A DNA stretch of 28,481 bases from SZAS-79 sp031376265 (GCA_031376265.1 JANMDK010000062.1:1-28481), one strand, 5' to 3'; counted from the stretch's first letter, positions 15,557-24,584 are shown. A program made the numbers and translations. Notes: generated by a model from the sequence alone, not told the origin.

Positions 15557-16210
15557 ATGGAATTCAATCAACTAATTCAAACCATTGCCATCTACTCGCT
15601 GCCCGTGCTGTTCGCGATCACGCTGCACGAGGCTGCGCATGGATACGTAGCCCGCCACTTCGGCGACATGACGGCTTTTGCCGAAGGCCGCGTAAGCCTG
15701 AACCCGATGCGCCATGTGGACCCGGTCGGCACGATCCTGGAGCCGCTGGCGATCCTGCTGCTTTCCGGCGGGCGGTTCCTCTTCGGCTGGGCGAAGCCGG
15801 TGCCGGTCAACTATTCGGCGCTGCGCCGACCCAGGCAGCACATGGCCTGGGTGGCGGCCGCAGGCCCGGCGGCCAACCTGGTGATGGCCATCGGCTGGGC
15901 GCTCCTGCTCAAGCTCGGCATGGTCCTGCCGGAATCCGGCTATACGGAGCCTTTCGTGCGCATGTCGGAAGCCGGCGTGCGCGTGAACCTCATCTTCATG
16001 CTCCTCAACCTGCTGCCGATCCTGCCGCTCGACGGCGGACGGATCCTCGCGAGCGTGCTGCCGACGCGCATGTCGTGGCAGTACGCAAAGCTGGAGCCCT
16101 GGGGCCTGCCTGTCCTGCTCGTGCTGGTCGTGACCAACATGCTCGACGCGCTCATCGGGCCGCTCCTCTCGATCTCCGAATCGCTGATCCACGCCTTCGT
16201 TTTCCTTTAA
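15557..16210 (+). CDS. Site-2 protease family (M50) membrane metalloprotease
   Basis: This 217-residue polytopic membrane protein has the zinc-binding HEAAH motif (H24, E25, H28) in its first helix. The third-ligand region LPLDGGRI lies in a later helix, and a GPAANL motif lies between them. This is the compact M50 type without PDZ or CBS domains, often next to trpS or scpA in proteobacteria. Site-2 proteases cut membrane-embedded substrates, commonly anti-sigma factors, but no such partner is encoded here. The product should sit in the inner membrane. trpS starts 11 bp downstream, making it the probable first gene of that operon. Confidence 0.9.
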   Translation: MEFNQLIQTIAIYSLPVLFAITLHEAAHGYVARHFGDMTAFAEGRVSLNPMRHVDPVGTILEPLAILLLSGGRFLFGWAKPVPVNYSALRRPRQHMAWVAAAGPAANLVMAIGWALLLKLGMVLPESGYTEPFVRMSEAGVRVNLIFMLLNLLPILPLDGGRILASVLPTRMSWQYAKLEPWGLPVLLVLVVTNMLDALIGPLLSISESLIHAFVFL

Positions 16211-16221
16211 AGCACCAATCC

Positions 16222-17424
16222 ATGTTCGAGCCCCGAGTCCTGTCCGGAATGCGCCCCACGGGCGCGCTGCACCTTGGCCACTATCACGGCGTGCTGAAGA
16301 ACTGGGCGAGGCTGCAGACTGAATACCCGTGCCTCTTCTTCGTTGCGGACTGGCATGCGCTCACCACCAATTACGACGAGACCGGGTCGATCGAGCAGAA
16401 CACCTGGGACATGGTGGTCGATTGGCTGGCGGCGGGCATCGATCCGGCGCAGGCGACGCTATTCATCCAGTCGCAGGTGCCGGAACACGCCGAGCTTCAC
16501 CTGCTGCTGTCGATGATCACGCCGCTCGGCTGGCTCGAGCGAGTGCCAACCTACAAGGACCAGCAGGAAAAGCTCTCGAACAAGGACCTCTCGACCTACG
16601 GCTTCCTCGGCTATCCGTTGCTGCAGTCGGCCGACATCCTGATCTACCGCGCGAACATGGTGCCGGTCGGCGAGGACCAGGTGCCGCACGTGGAATTCAC
16701 GCGCGAGGTGGCGAGGCGCTTCAACCACCTCTACGGCCGCGAGCCCGGCTACGAAGACAAAGCCAAGCTGGCGGTGAAGAAGATGGGCAGCAAGAAGGCG
16801 CGGCTCTTCAACGACCTGCGCACCAAGTTCCTCGAGCAGGGCGACGAGGAGGCGCTCGGTTCCGCACGCGTGCTGCTGGAAGAAACGCAGAACCTGCCGC
16901 GCGGCGATCGCGAGCGCCTCTTCGGCTGGCTCGAAGGCAGCGGCAAGAAAATCCTCGTCGAACCGGATGCGCTGCTGACCGAGTCTTCGCGCCTGCCGGG
17001 CCTGGACGGCCAGAAGATGTCCAAGTCCTACGGCAACGACATCTCGCTGCGCGAAGACGCGGCGAGCGTCGCCAAGAAGATCAGGACGATGCCGACGGAC
17101 CCGGCGCGCGTGAAGCGCACCGACAAGGGCAACCCGGATGTGTGCCCGGTCTGGCAATTCCACCTCGTGTATTCCGACGAGGCAAGGAAAGAGTGGGTGA
17201 GGAAAGGCTGCACGACCGCGGGGATCGGCTGCCTCGACTGCAAGCAGCCGGTGATCGACGCGGTGCTTGCCGAGCAGGCGCCGATGCGCGAGCGCGCGCA
17301 GACGTACCTCGACGACCCGACGCTCGTGAAGAACATCATTGCCGACGGCTGCGAGAAGGCGCGCCGCCTCGCCACCGAAACGATGCGCGAAGTGCGCGAG
17401 TCGATGGGCTTGGCGGCCTCATGA
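16222..17424 (+). CDS. trpS: Tryptophanyl-tRNA synthetase
   Basis: This 400-residue class I aminoacyl-tRNA synthetase joins tryptophan to tRNA-Trp in the cytoplasm. The HIGH-type motif is GALHLGHY (about 14-21). The KMSKS loop is exact and preceded by GLDGQ. The protein is about 65 residues longer than the E. coli enzyme because of an inserted segment between the catalytic core and KMSKS (KKARLFNDLRTKF, ETQNLPRGDRERLFGWLEG), a form common in betaproteobacteria. ATG 16222 fits the family N-terminus; the frame is open far upstream, but that part is a shadow of the protease gene. The stop overlaps scpA by 4 bp (ATGA), so translation is coupled. Confidence 0.95.
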   Translation: MFEPRVLSGMRPTGALHLGHYHGVLKNWARLQTEYPCLFFVADWHALTTNYDETGSIEQNTWDMVVDWLAAGIDPAQATLFIQSQVPEHAELHLLLSMITPLGWLERVPTYKDQQEKLSNKDLSTYGFLGYPLLQSADILIYRANMVPVGEDQVPHVEFTREVARRFNHLYGREPGYEDKAKLAVKKMGSKKARLFNDLRTKFLEQGDEEALGSARVLLEETQNLPRGDRERLFGWLEGSGKKILVEPDALLTESSRLPGLDGQKMSKSYGNDISLREDAASVAKKIRTMPTDPARVKRTDKGNPDVCPVWQFHLVYSDEARKEWVRKGCTTAGIGCLDCKQPVIDAVLAEQAPMRERAQTYLDDPTLVKNIIADGCEKARRLATETMREVRESMGLAAS

Positions 17425-18260
17425 CGATGGCCGATACCGCCCAGGACGCGATGGAACTCGATTCGCCCGAAGGCGAAAAGGCGCCGTCGATGCCGAAAAT
17501 CTACGGCGAGCCGCTGATCCAGCTGCCGCTCGACCTCTATATCCCGCCGGATGCGCTGGAAGTTTTCCTCGACGCGTTCGAGGGGCCGTTGGATCTCTTG
17601 CTGTACCTCATTCGCAAGCAGAACCTCGACGTGCTCGACATTGCGATGGCGCCGCTCACGCGGCAGTACCTGGCGTACGTCGACGCCGCCCGGGCGAAGA
17701 ACCTCGAGCTGGCGGCCGATTACCTGGTGATGGCGGCCATGCTGATCGAGATCAAGTCACGCATGCTTCTGCCCCGGCCTCCCTCGGCGGCCGGCGAGGA
17801 GGAAGACCCTCGCGCCGAGCTTGTGCGGCGGCTGATCGAGTACGAGCAGATGAAGCAGGCCGCCCGCAAGCTGGACGAGCTGCCGCAGGTTGGACGCGAC
17901 GTCGTGGCCGTCTCGGTCTGGATCGAGAAGACCGTGGTCGAGCGCATGCCGGACGTGAACCCGCAAGACCTGGCGGAGGCCTGGCGCTCGTTGCTGCATC
18001 GCGCCCGGCTTTCGGCGCACCACCACGTGACCAAGGAGGAATTGTCGGTGCGCGAGCACATGACGATCATCCTGCGCGCCCTGAACGAGGCCGGGATGCG
18101 CGAATTTACCGAGCTTTTCGACCCTTCCCGGGGGGCGCCGATCCTGGTGGTGACGTTCATCGCGCTCCTCGAGCTGGTGCGCGAGCGGCTCGTCGAAATC
18201 TCCCAGTCAGAATGTTTCGCCCCGATTTACGTAAAATTGGCCAATGCTCAATCCCACTGA
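17421..18260 (+). CDS. scpA: Segregation and condensation protein A (kleisin)
   Basis: This 279-residue kleisin bridges the SMC heads in the bacterial condensin SMC-ScpAB. The diagnostic start of the N-terminal domain is FEGPLDLLLYLIRKQNLDVL (near residue 54). A helical segment DYLVMAAMLIEIKSRMLLPR follows, and the C-terminal winged-helix region ends around VTFIALLELVRER. About 45 residues of acidic, proline-containing leader precede the conserved domain. It overlaps trpS by 4 bp and scpB by 17 bp, so all three are translationally coupled. An SMC partner is not in the window. Confidence 0.94.
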   Translation: MTMADTAQDAMELDSPEGEKAPSMPKIYGEPLIQLPLDLYIPPDALEVFLDAFEGPLDLLLYLIRKQNLDVLDIAMAPLTRQYLAYVDAARAKNLELAADYLVMAAMLIEIKSRMLLPRPPSAAGEEEDPRAELVRRLIEYEQMKQAARKLDELPQVGRDVVAVSVWIEKTVVERMPDVNPQDLAEAWRSLLHRARLSAHHHVTKEELSVREHMTIILRALNEAGMREFTELFDPSRGAPILVVTFIALLELVRERLVEISQSECFAPIYVKLANAQSH

Positions 18261-18915
18261 AGCCAAACGGATCATCGAGGCGGCCCTGCTGGCCTCGCAG
18301 GAACCCGTGCCCCTCAACGGCATTCGCCGCCTGTTCGAGGAAGACATCGGCGCGGACACCCTGCGCCGCCTGCTGGGCGAGTTGCGCGAGGACTGGTCCG
18401 GCCGCGCGGTGGAACTGGTCAATCTCGCCACCGGCTGGCGCTTCCAGACCAGGCCTGAGTTCCAGAAATTCGTCGACCGGCTGATCCCGGAGAAGGCGCC
18501 GCGGTATTCCCGGGCGGTGATGGAAACGCTGGCGATCATCGCCTATCGCCAGCCGGTCACGCGGGGGGACATCGAGGACATCCGCGGCGTGGCCGTATCG
18601 GCGCAGATCGTGCAATCGCTCGAGAACCGCGGATGGATCGACGTCGTCGGCCACCGCGAGGCTCCCGGGCGCCCGGCGCTATACGCCACCACCAAATCCT
18701 TCCTCGACGACCTTGGCCTGCGCAGCCTGCAGGAATTGCCGCCGCTCGAGGAACTTGCGAGGACAGTGCCCCTTGAGCAATCGACCACCTCAGAAACCGG
18801 CGAAGCAGGGCCGGCCGCCGAACCCGAGTCCGAACAGCCGTCCCCGCAAAGGTCCGGCAGCGAAGACCCCGAACTCGCCGCTGCGCCCGCCGAGGCGGAC
18901 GCCGCAGGCGCCTAG
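18244..18915 (+). CDS. scpB: Segregation and condensation protein B
   Basis: This 223-residue ScpB forms tandem winged helices that dimerise and bind the middle of ScpA. Characteristic stretches are AKRIIEAALLASQEP, ETLAIIAYRQPVTRGDIE and IVQSLENRGWID, followed by GRPALYATTKSFLDDLGL. The last 45 or so residues are a disordered tail rich in glutamate, proline and serine. The DNA encoding this tail also appears to encode the N-terminus of RluB in a different frame, starting at TTG 18773. The start overlaps the end of scpA. Confidence 0.94.
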   Translation: MLNPTEAKRIIEAALLASQEPVPLNGIRRLFEEDIGADTLRRLLGELREDWSGRAVELVNLATGWRFQTRPEFQKFVDRLIPEKAPRYSRAVMETLAIIAYRQPVTRGDIEDIRGVAVSAQIVQSLENRGWIDVVGHREAPGRPALYATTKSFLDDLGLRSLQELPPLEELARTVPLEQSTTSETGEAGPAAEPESEQPSPQRSGSEDPELAAAPAEADAAGA

Positions 18916-19783
18916 CCGGCGGGCCGCGCCGGACGCTTCCGGACAGGTTTCGCGCTCGCAAGTCGCGGTGCACCGCCGCGCCGCCGAGGCCGCCGAGCCG
19001 TCGCGCCTGCAGAAGCTGCTCGCGCAAGCCGGCTTTGGATCGCGCCGCGAGATCGAAGACTGGATCACCGGCGGGCGGCTGACGCTCAACGGGAAACTCG
19101 CGCAGCTCGGTAATCGCGCCACGACGCGCGACCGGATCGAACTCGACGGGAAGCCGCTCGCGTTCGAGCAGGCGGAAGACGGCACCCGCGTGCTGATGTA
19201 CCACAAGCCCGAGGGCGAGCTGGTTTCGCGCCACGACCCGCAAGGCCGGCCGACGGTCTTCACCAAGCTTCCCAGGATTCGCGGCGCCAAGTGGATGTCG
19301 ATCGGGCGCCTGGACTTCAATACCAGCGGCCTCCTGCTGTTCACGAATTCGGGTGAGCTCGCCAACGGCATGATGCATCCGAGCTTTGGCATCGAGCGCG
19401 AATACGCAGTGCGGGTATTCGGTGGCCTGACCGACAACGAACTCGAACGGCTGCATACCGGCGTGCGCCTCGACGACGGTCACGCGGCGTTCGGCAAGAT
19501 CGTCCCCGCGGGCGGCGAAGGCACGAACCGCTGGTACCGGGCCACGATCAAGGAAGGCCGCAACCGCGAGGTGCGCCGCATGCTCGAGGCCCTCGGCAAG
19601 CAGGTCAGCCGCCTGATGCGCCTGCGGTATGGCGGGGTGACGCTGCCCGAGGACCTGCGCCCGGGCGAGTGGCGGGAGCTGGAGCCCGCGGAAGCGGCGG
19701 CATTGACCGTAGCGCTGGCCGCACCGCAGCCGGCGGCGGCACCGCCCAAAGCGCCCCGCCCGTTGCCTCGGCGGCCAAAATAA
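18773..19783 (+). CDS. rluB: 23S rRNA pseudouridine synthase, RluB type
   Basis: From TTG 18773 this encodes 336 residues. They comprise a basic, proline-rich, probably disordered leader of about 75 residues, an S4 RNA-binding domain (SRLQKLLAQAGFGSRREIE), and a RsuA/RluB-type catalytic domain. D181 in SIGRLDFNTSGLLL is the catalytic aspartate. A short proline/alanine-rich tail follows. RluB converts a uridine near position 2605 of 23S rRNA to pseudouridine. The start is uncertain. TTG 18773 has a GAGGA site 9 bp upstream but lies inside scpB, giving a 143 bp out-of-frame overlap. GTG 18968 after scpB would still keep the S4 domain, but without a clear ribosome-binding site. The frame is also open further upstream. 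Confidence 0.9.
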   Translation: MSNRPPQKPAKQGRPPNPSPNSRPRKGPAAKTPNSPLRPPRRTPQAPSRRAAPDASGQVSRSQVAVHRRAAEAAEPSRLQKLLAQAGFGSRREIEDWITGGRLTLNGKLAQLGNRATTRDRIELDGKPLAFEQAEDGTRVLMYHKPEGELVSRHDPQGRPTVFTKLPRIRGAKWMSIGRLDFNTSGLLLFTNSGELANGMMHPSFGIEREYAVRVFGGLTDNELERLHTGVRLDDGHAAFGKIVPAGGEGTNRWYRATIKEGRNREVRRMLEALGKQVSRLMRLRYGGVTLPEDLRPGEWRELEPAEAAALTVALAAPQPAAAPPKAPRPLPRRPK

Positions 19784-19792
19784 CGGTATAAT
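19763..19792 (+). promoter_or_regulatory. Promoter for the rimP-nusA-infB operon
   Basis: TTGCCT (19763-19768), an 18 bp spacer and a perfect TATAAT (19787-19792) form a sigma-70-type promoter overlapping the end of rluB. Transcription would start near 19800, about 97 bp before rimP. It must pass the hairpin terminator at 19830-19858. Confidence 0.65.
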
Positions 19793-19829
19793 TCCAATGA
19801 TTTATTGATCGGGCTGGTGGTGATACGAG

Positions 19830-19858
19830 AAATGGGCTTTTCGGCCCATTTTTTATTT
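19830..19858 (+). terminator. Intrinsic terminator or attenuator in the rimP leader
   Basis: AAATGGGC (19830-19837), a 6-base loop and GCCCATTT (19844-19851) form a perfect 8 bp stem followed by a T-rich tract. It lies downstream of the TATAAT promoter, so it would act both on read-through from rluB and on new transcripts, as an attenuator. Confidence 0.8.
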
Positions 19859-19896
19859 CCGCGGCCTGAAAGACCCCGGTTTGCAGGTGATTGGCG

Positions 19897-20343
19897 ATGG
19901 GACTTAACGCGGGACCGCTGGCAGGCAGAGTAGAGCCGACCCTCAGGGGCCTGGGCTATGAGCTGGTTGACGCGCAGGCGGGCAACCACGGGCGGTTCCT
20001 GCGCATCTTCATCGACAAGCCCGGGGGCATTACGGTGGACGATTGCGCCGACGTAAGCCGGCACCTGTCGCGGTTTTTTGCGGTGGAGGGCGTCGAATAC
20101 GAGCGCCTCGAGGTGTCGTCGCCGGGGCTGGACCGGCCGCTGCGCAAGCCGGAGGACTTCGCCCGGTTTGCCGGCATGAAGGCCGATGTGCGCATGACGC
20201 AGGCAGGGCCCGACGGCCGGAAACGGTTCATCGGGGTGTTGCAGGGCATTGAAGGATCGACGGTGTCGATGGAAGTGGACGGCGCAAGGGTTGCGCTCGA
20301 ACTCGAGGGTATGGAGCGGGCAAAGCTCGTTCCGGACCTGTAA
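19897..20343 (+). CDS. rimP: Ribosome maturation factor RimP
   Basis: This 148-residue protein is needed for maturation of the 30S subunit. It shows the family pattern LGYELVDAQ, LRIFIDKPGGITVDDC, SRHLSRFF and LEVSSPGLDRPL, then a C-terminal SH3-like barrel. ATG 19897 is preferred because AGGTGA lies 6 bp upstream; TTG 19891, two codons earlier, is also possible. It is the first gene of the conserved rimP-nusA-infB operon, and nusA follows after 20 bp. Its expression is probably set by the promoter and attenuator in the leader. Confidence 0.94.
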   Translation: MGLNAGPLAGRVEPTLRGLGYELVDAQAGNHGRFLRIFIDKPGGITVDDCADVSRHLSRFFAVEGVEYERLEVSSPGLDRPLRKPEDFARFAGMKADVRMTQAGPDGRKRFIGVLQGIEGSTVSMEVDGARVALELEGMERAKLVPDL

Positions 20344-20363
20344 GCCTAGGTAGGAGTGGAAAG

Positions 20364-21884
20364 ATGAGCCGGGAAATTCTGCTGCTGGTAGACGCGCTGG
20401 CGCGCGAAAAGAACGTCAATCGGGACACGGTATTCGCCGCGCTCGAGATGGCGATCGCCTCCGCGACCAAGAAGCGCTTCACCGAGGATGTCGACGTGCG
20501 GGTCGAAATCGACCGCAATACGGGAGAGCACAACGCCTTCCGGCGCTGGCACGTGGTGGTCGACGACGAGCCGGACTACAACACCGCACAAATGACCTCG
20601 CTCGAAGAAGCGCAGGAGAAGAAGGCCGACGCCCAGATCGGCGAATACCTCGAGGAGCCGATCGAGAACATCCCGTTCGGCCGCATCGGCGCGCAGACCG
20701 CCAAGCAGGTCATCCTGCAGCGCATCCGCGATGCGGAGCGCGAGCAGATCCTCAACGATTTCCTTTCGCGCGGCGACGAGCTGGTCACCGGCACCGTCAA
20801 GCGCATGGAGCGCGGCAGCGCGATCGTCGAATCCGGCCGCCTGGAAGCGCTGCTTCCGCGCGAGCACATGATCCCCAAGGAAAACCTGCGCATCGGCGAC
20901 CGCGTGCGCGCCTGGGTCATGAAGATCGACCGCTCGGCCCGGGGCCCGCAGCTGATCCTCTCGCGCACTGCGCCCGAATTCATCATGAAGCTCTTCGAGC
21001 TCGAAGTGCCCGAGATCGAGGAAGGCCTGCTCGAGATCAAGTCCGCGGCCCGCGATCCCGGCGTGCGCGCCAAGATCGGCGTGCATACCAACGACCGCCG
21101 CATCGACCCGATCGGCACCTGCGTGGGCATGCGCGGTTCGCGCGTCCAGGCCGTCACGCAGGAACTGGCCGGCGAGCGCGTGGACATCGTCCTGTGGTCG
21201 GCGGATCCGGCGCAATTCGTGATCGGTGCGCTTGCGCCGGCCGAAGTGAGCTCGATCGTCGTCGACGAGGAGAAGCACAGCATGGACGTCGTGGTGGACG
21301 AGGAGAACCTCGCGATCGCGATCGGCCGCAGCGGCCAGAACGTGCGCCTGGCTTCCGAGCTCACCGGCTGGACGCTGAACCTCATGACGCAGGAAGAATC
21401 CGAGAAGAAGCAGCAGGAAGAGGGCAAGAGCATCAAGGACCTCTTCATGGAAAAGATCGACGTCGACGAGGAAGTCGCCGACATCCTGATCCAGGAAGGC
21501 TTTTCCACGCTGGAAGAGATCGCCTACGTGCCGCTCAACGAGATGATGGAAATCGAAGCCTTCGATGAAGACACCGTGAACGAGCTTCGCAGCCGCGCCC
21601 GCAATGCGCTGCTGGTGCAGGCGATCGCGAGCGAAGAGAAAGTCCAGGGCGTAGACCAGAACCTGCTGCAGCTCGAGGGCATGGATACCGCGCTCGCGGC
21701 GAAACTCGCCGAAGGGGGCGTGAAGACGCGCGACGACCTGGCGGACCTGGCAGTGGACGAATTGTCGGAGCTGACCGGCATCGAGGACGAGCGCGCGAAG
21801 GGCCTCATCATGGCCGCACGCGCTCACTGGTTCGCGGATGAGCCCGCGGCTCCGGCGCCGGCAGCGCAGAAGGAGGCCTCATAA
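20364..21884 (+). CDS. nusA: Transcription termination/antitermination protein NusA
   Basis: This 506-residue protein binds RNA polymerase and modulates pausing, termination and antitermination. In order it has the N-terminal polymerase-binding domain (to about 130), an S1 domain (about 132-200, GDELVTGTVKRMERGSAIVE), and two KH domains (about 230-345, including the GMRGSRVQAV and IGRSGQNVRLA loops). Two C-terminal acidic helix-hairpin-helix repeats follow (about 360-425 and 435-495), as in E. coli NusA but not in short NusA forms. An AGGAG site precedes ATG 20364. The infB ribosome-binding site lies in its last codons. Confidence 0.96.
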   Translation: MSREILLLVDALAREKNVNRDTVFAALEMAIASATKKRFTEDVDVRVEIDRNTGEHNAFRRWHVVVDDEPDYNTAQMTSLEEAQEKKADAQIGEYLEEPIENIPFGRIGAQTAKQVILQRIRDAEREQILNDFLSRGDELVTGTVKRMERGSAIVESGRLEALLPREHMIPKENLRIGDRVRAWVMKIDRSARGPQLILSRTAPEFIMKLFELEVPEIEEGLLEIKSAARDPGVRAKIGVHTNDRRIDPIGTCVGMRGSRVQAVTQELAGERVDIVLWSADPAQFVIGALAPAEVSSIVVDEEKHSMDVVVDEENLAIAIGRSGQNVRLASELTGWTLNLMTQEESEKKQQEEGKSIKDLFMEKIDVDEEVADILIQEGFSTLEEIAYVPLNEMMEIEAFDEDTVNELRSRARNALLVQAIASEEKVQGVDQNLLQLEGMDTALAAKLAEGGVKTRDDLADLAVDELSELTGIEDERAKGLIMAARAHWFADEPAAPAPAAQKEAS

Positions 21885-21886
21885 GC

Positions 21887-24571
21887 ATGGCCCAGACCAG
21901 CGTCGCCCAATTCGCGAGCGAGCTCAAGGTCCCGCCTTCGACATTGCTGGAGCAGCTCAAGGCTGCCGGCGTGGAGAAGGCAGTCCCCGAGGATTCGCTC
22001 ACCGAGCAGGACAAGTCCCGCCTGCTCGAGTACCTGCGCAAGTCGCACGGATCGCAGGAGCCCAAGAACAAGATCACGCTGACGCGCAAGCAGACCAGCG
22101 AGATCAAGAAATCCGATTCGACCGGCAAGGCGCGCACGATCCAGGTCGAGGTGCGCAAGCGCCGCGTGTTCGTCAAGCGCGACCCGAACGAGGCGCCGGA
22201 AACGGAAGCGCCGGTCGCCGTTGCACCGGTAGCCCCGGTAGCGCCGCCTCCTCCCGTCGTAGCGGTCGCGCCCATTCTCGTACCCGAACCGGTCGCGCCC
22301 GTCGCGCCGGCACCGGTTGCAGCGGCGCCTGTCCAACCGGCGGCTCCCGAGCCGGCTCCGGCGCCGGAATACAGCCTCGATCCCAAACAGGTCGAGCTCC
22401 GCAAGGAAGAAGCCAAGCGACACAAGAAGCTTTCGGACTTCCAGGAAGCCGAATTGCGCGAAAAGCAGGATCGCGAGCGCAAGGATTCGGAACAGAAGGC
22501 CGCCGAGCGTGAAGCCCAGGCAGCGCTGGAAAAGGCCAAGGCCGAATCGGTTGGCAAACCCGGGATCGTGCCCACCACGGACGGCACGCTCCACAAGCCG
22601 AAGCTCAGCGCAGCGGATGCCGCCAAGGCGGACAAGAAGCCGAAGAAGGTCAAGACCACGACCGTCCTCAAAGACGATTCCGCGCGCCGCCGCATGATCA
22701 AAACGCGCGGCGATGCCGGCGGCGGGGTCGCCGGATGGCATGCGCGTGGCGGTCGCCACAAGACGGGGCATTCGGATAGCGAAACCCCGGCGTTTACCGC
22801 GCCTTCGGAACCGGTGGTTCGCGAAGTCGCGGTGCCGGAAACGATTACGGTCGGCGAGCTGGCGCACAAGATGTCGGTCAAGGCCGCAGAAGTGATCAAG
22901 GCGCTCATGAAGCTGGGCTCGATGGTCACCATCAACCAGGTGCTCGACCAGGAAACGGCGATCATCGTGGTCGAGGAAATGGGCCACAAGGCGAAGGCCG
23001 CCAAGGCCGACGATCCCGAGGCCTACATTGCCGAGCATGCGGAAGTTGCCGAGACAGAGCAGATTCCGCGTCCCCCGGTTGTGACCGTGATGGGGCACGT
23101 CGACCACGGCAAGACGTCTTTGCTGGACTACATCCGCCGCACCAAGGTGGCCTCCGGCGAAGCCGGCGGCATCACGCAGCACATCGGCGCGTATCACGTC
23201 GAGACCAAGCGGGGCGTCGTGACGTTCCTCGATACCCCCGGTCACGAGGCGTTTACGGCCATGCGAGCGCGCGGCGCGAAAGCGACGGACATCGTCGTGC
23301 TCGTGGTTGCAGCGGACGACGGCGTCATGCCGCAAACGATCGAGGCGATCAATCACGCCAAGGCGGCCGGCGTGCCTATCGTGGTCGCGATGAACAAGAT
23401 CGACAAGCCCGAGGCAACCCCCGACAAGGTCAAGCAGGAATTGGTCAGTCACGGCGTGATTCCCGAGGAATACGGCGGCGAATCGCCTTTCGTGTCGGTT
23501 TCGGCAAAGACCGGGCAGGGCATCGATGACCTGCTCGAGCAGGTGCTGCTGCAGGCGGAGGTGCTGGAGCTCAAGGCGCCGGTCGACGCTCTGGCGCGAG
23601 GCGTGGTGATCGAAGCCCGTCTCGACAAGGGCCGCGGTCCCGTAGCGACGCTGCTGGTCCAGTCCGGCACGCTCAAGCGCGGCGACGTCGTGCTCACGGG
23701 TTCGGTGTTCGGCCGCGTGCGCGCGATGCTGGACGAGGCAGGCCTCCCGGTGCAAACCGCCGGGCCCTCGATCCCGGTCGAGATCCAGGGACTGTCCGAT
23801 GTGCCGCAAGCCGGCGAGGAAATGACGGTGCTCACCGACGAGCGCAAGGCGCGGGAAATCGCCTTGTTCCGGCAGGGCAAGTTCCGCGACGTGAAGCTCT
23901 CGAAGCAGCGCGCGGCCAAGCTCGACGGCATCTTCGACAAGATGGGCGAGGGCAGCAAGAAGTCGCTTGCGCTGGTGGTCAAGTCCGACGTGCAGGGTTC
24001 GCAGGAAGCGCTGGTGCATGCCCTTTCGAGGCTGTCGAACGAGGAAGTCCGTGTCACCGTGGTCCACTCGGGCGTCGGCGGCATTACCGAATCGGACGTC
24101 AACCTCGCGATGGCGTCGGGCGCGGTGATCATCGGCTTCAATACGCGCGCCGATGTAACCGCGCGCAAGCTGATCGAGTCTTCCGGCATCGACGTGCGCT
24201 ACTACAACATCATTTACGACGCGGTCGACGAGATCAAGGCGGCGCTGTCGGGCATGCTGTCGCCCGAGAAGAAGGAAAGCGTCCTCGGGATCGTCGAAGT
24301 GCGCCAGGTGTTCCGGATCTCGAAGGTCGGCACGGTGGCCGGCTGCTACGTACTGGAGGGCCTCGTGCGCCGCAACTCGCAGGTGCGCGTGCTGCGCGAC
24401 AACGTGGTCATCCACACCGGCGAGATCGACGCGCTCAAGCGCTTCAAGGACGACCAGCGCGAGGTCAAGGCGGGGTTCGAGTGCGGCATCTCGCTCAAGA
24501 ACTTCAACGACCTGAACGAGAAGGACCAGTTCGAGGTGTTCGAAGTCCAGGAGGTGGCGCGCACTCTGTAG
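21887..24571 (+). CDS. infB: Translation initiation factor IF-2
   Basis: This 894-residue GTPase delivers initiator tRNA to the 30S subunit. A short IF2-N domain lies at residues 1-50. A long linker follows that is first proline/valine/alanine-rich (about 100-165) and then charged and helical (about 170-260). A second IF2-N domain lies at about 320-375. The G domain has GHVDHGKTS (403-411), DTPGHE and NKID, and beta-barrel and C-terminal fMet-tRNA-binding domains end near VQEVARTL. AGGAGG at 21871-21876 lies 10 bp before ATG 21887. The gene starts 2 bp after the nusA stop. Confidence 0.97.
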   Translation: MAQTSVAQFASELKVPPSTLLEQLKAAGVEKAVPEDSLTEQDKSRLLEYLRKSHGSQEPKNKITLTRKQTSEIKKSDSTGKARTIQVEVRKRRVFVKRDPNEAPETEAPVAVAPVAPVAPPPPVVAVAPILVPEPVAPVAPAPVAAAPVQPAAPEPAPAPEYSLDPKQVELRKEEAKRHKKLSDFQEAELREKQDRERKDSEQKAAEREAQAALEKAKAESVGKPGIVPTTDGTLHKPKLSAADAAKADKKPKKVKTTTVLKDDSARRRMIKTRGDAGGGVAGWHARGGRHKTGHSDSETPAFTAPSEPVVREVAVPETITVGELAHKMSVKAAEVIKALMKLGSMVTINQVLDQETAIIVVEEMGHKAKAAKADDPEAYIAEHAEVAETEQIPRPPVVTVMGHVDHGKTSLLDYIRRTKVASGEAGGITQHIGAYHVETKRGVVTFLDTPGHEAFTAMRARGAKATDIVVLVVAADDGVMPQTIEAINHAKAAGVPIVVAMNKIDKPEATPDKVKQELVSHGVIPEEYGGESPFVSVSAKTGQGIDDLLEQVLLQAEVLELKAPVDALARGVVIEARLDKGRGPVATLLVQSGTLKRGDVVLTGSVFGRVRAMLDEAGLPVQTAGPSIPVEIQGLSDVPQAGEEMTVLTDERKAREIALFRQGKFRDVKLSKQRAAKLDGIFDKMGEGSKKSLALVVKSDVQGSQEALVHALSRLSNEEVRVTVVHSGVGGITESDVNLAMASGAVIIGFNTRADVTARKLIESSGIDVRYYNIIYDAVDEIKAALSGMLSPEKKESVLGIVEVRQVFRISKVGTVAGCYVLEGLVRRNSQVRVLRDNVVIHTGEIDALKRFKDDQREVKAGFECGISLKNFNDLNEKDQFEVFEVQEVARTL

Positions 24572-24584
24572 CGCGCCCCGCGCC

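Noticed and set aside
15364..16221. N-terminal extension of trpS in an upstream open frame
   Set aside because: This stretch is the protease and YciO-like genes read in another frame. TrpS begins at its family N-terminus at 16222.
18232..18237. TAAAAT just before scpB as a possible promoter
   Set aside because: It lies within scpA coding sequence only a few bases before the scpB start, too close to serve as its -10 box, and no matching -35 is visible.
20346..21827. 493-codon open frame opposite nusA
   Set aside because: It has the same shadow effect; the composition (aspartate, histidine, leucine) reflects the reverse complement of NusA codons, and no ribosome-binding site or domain is visible.
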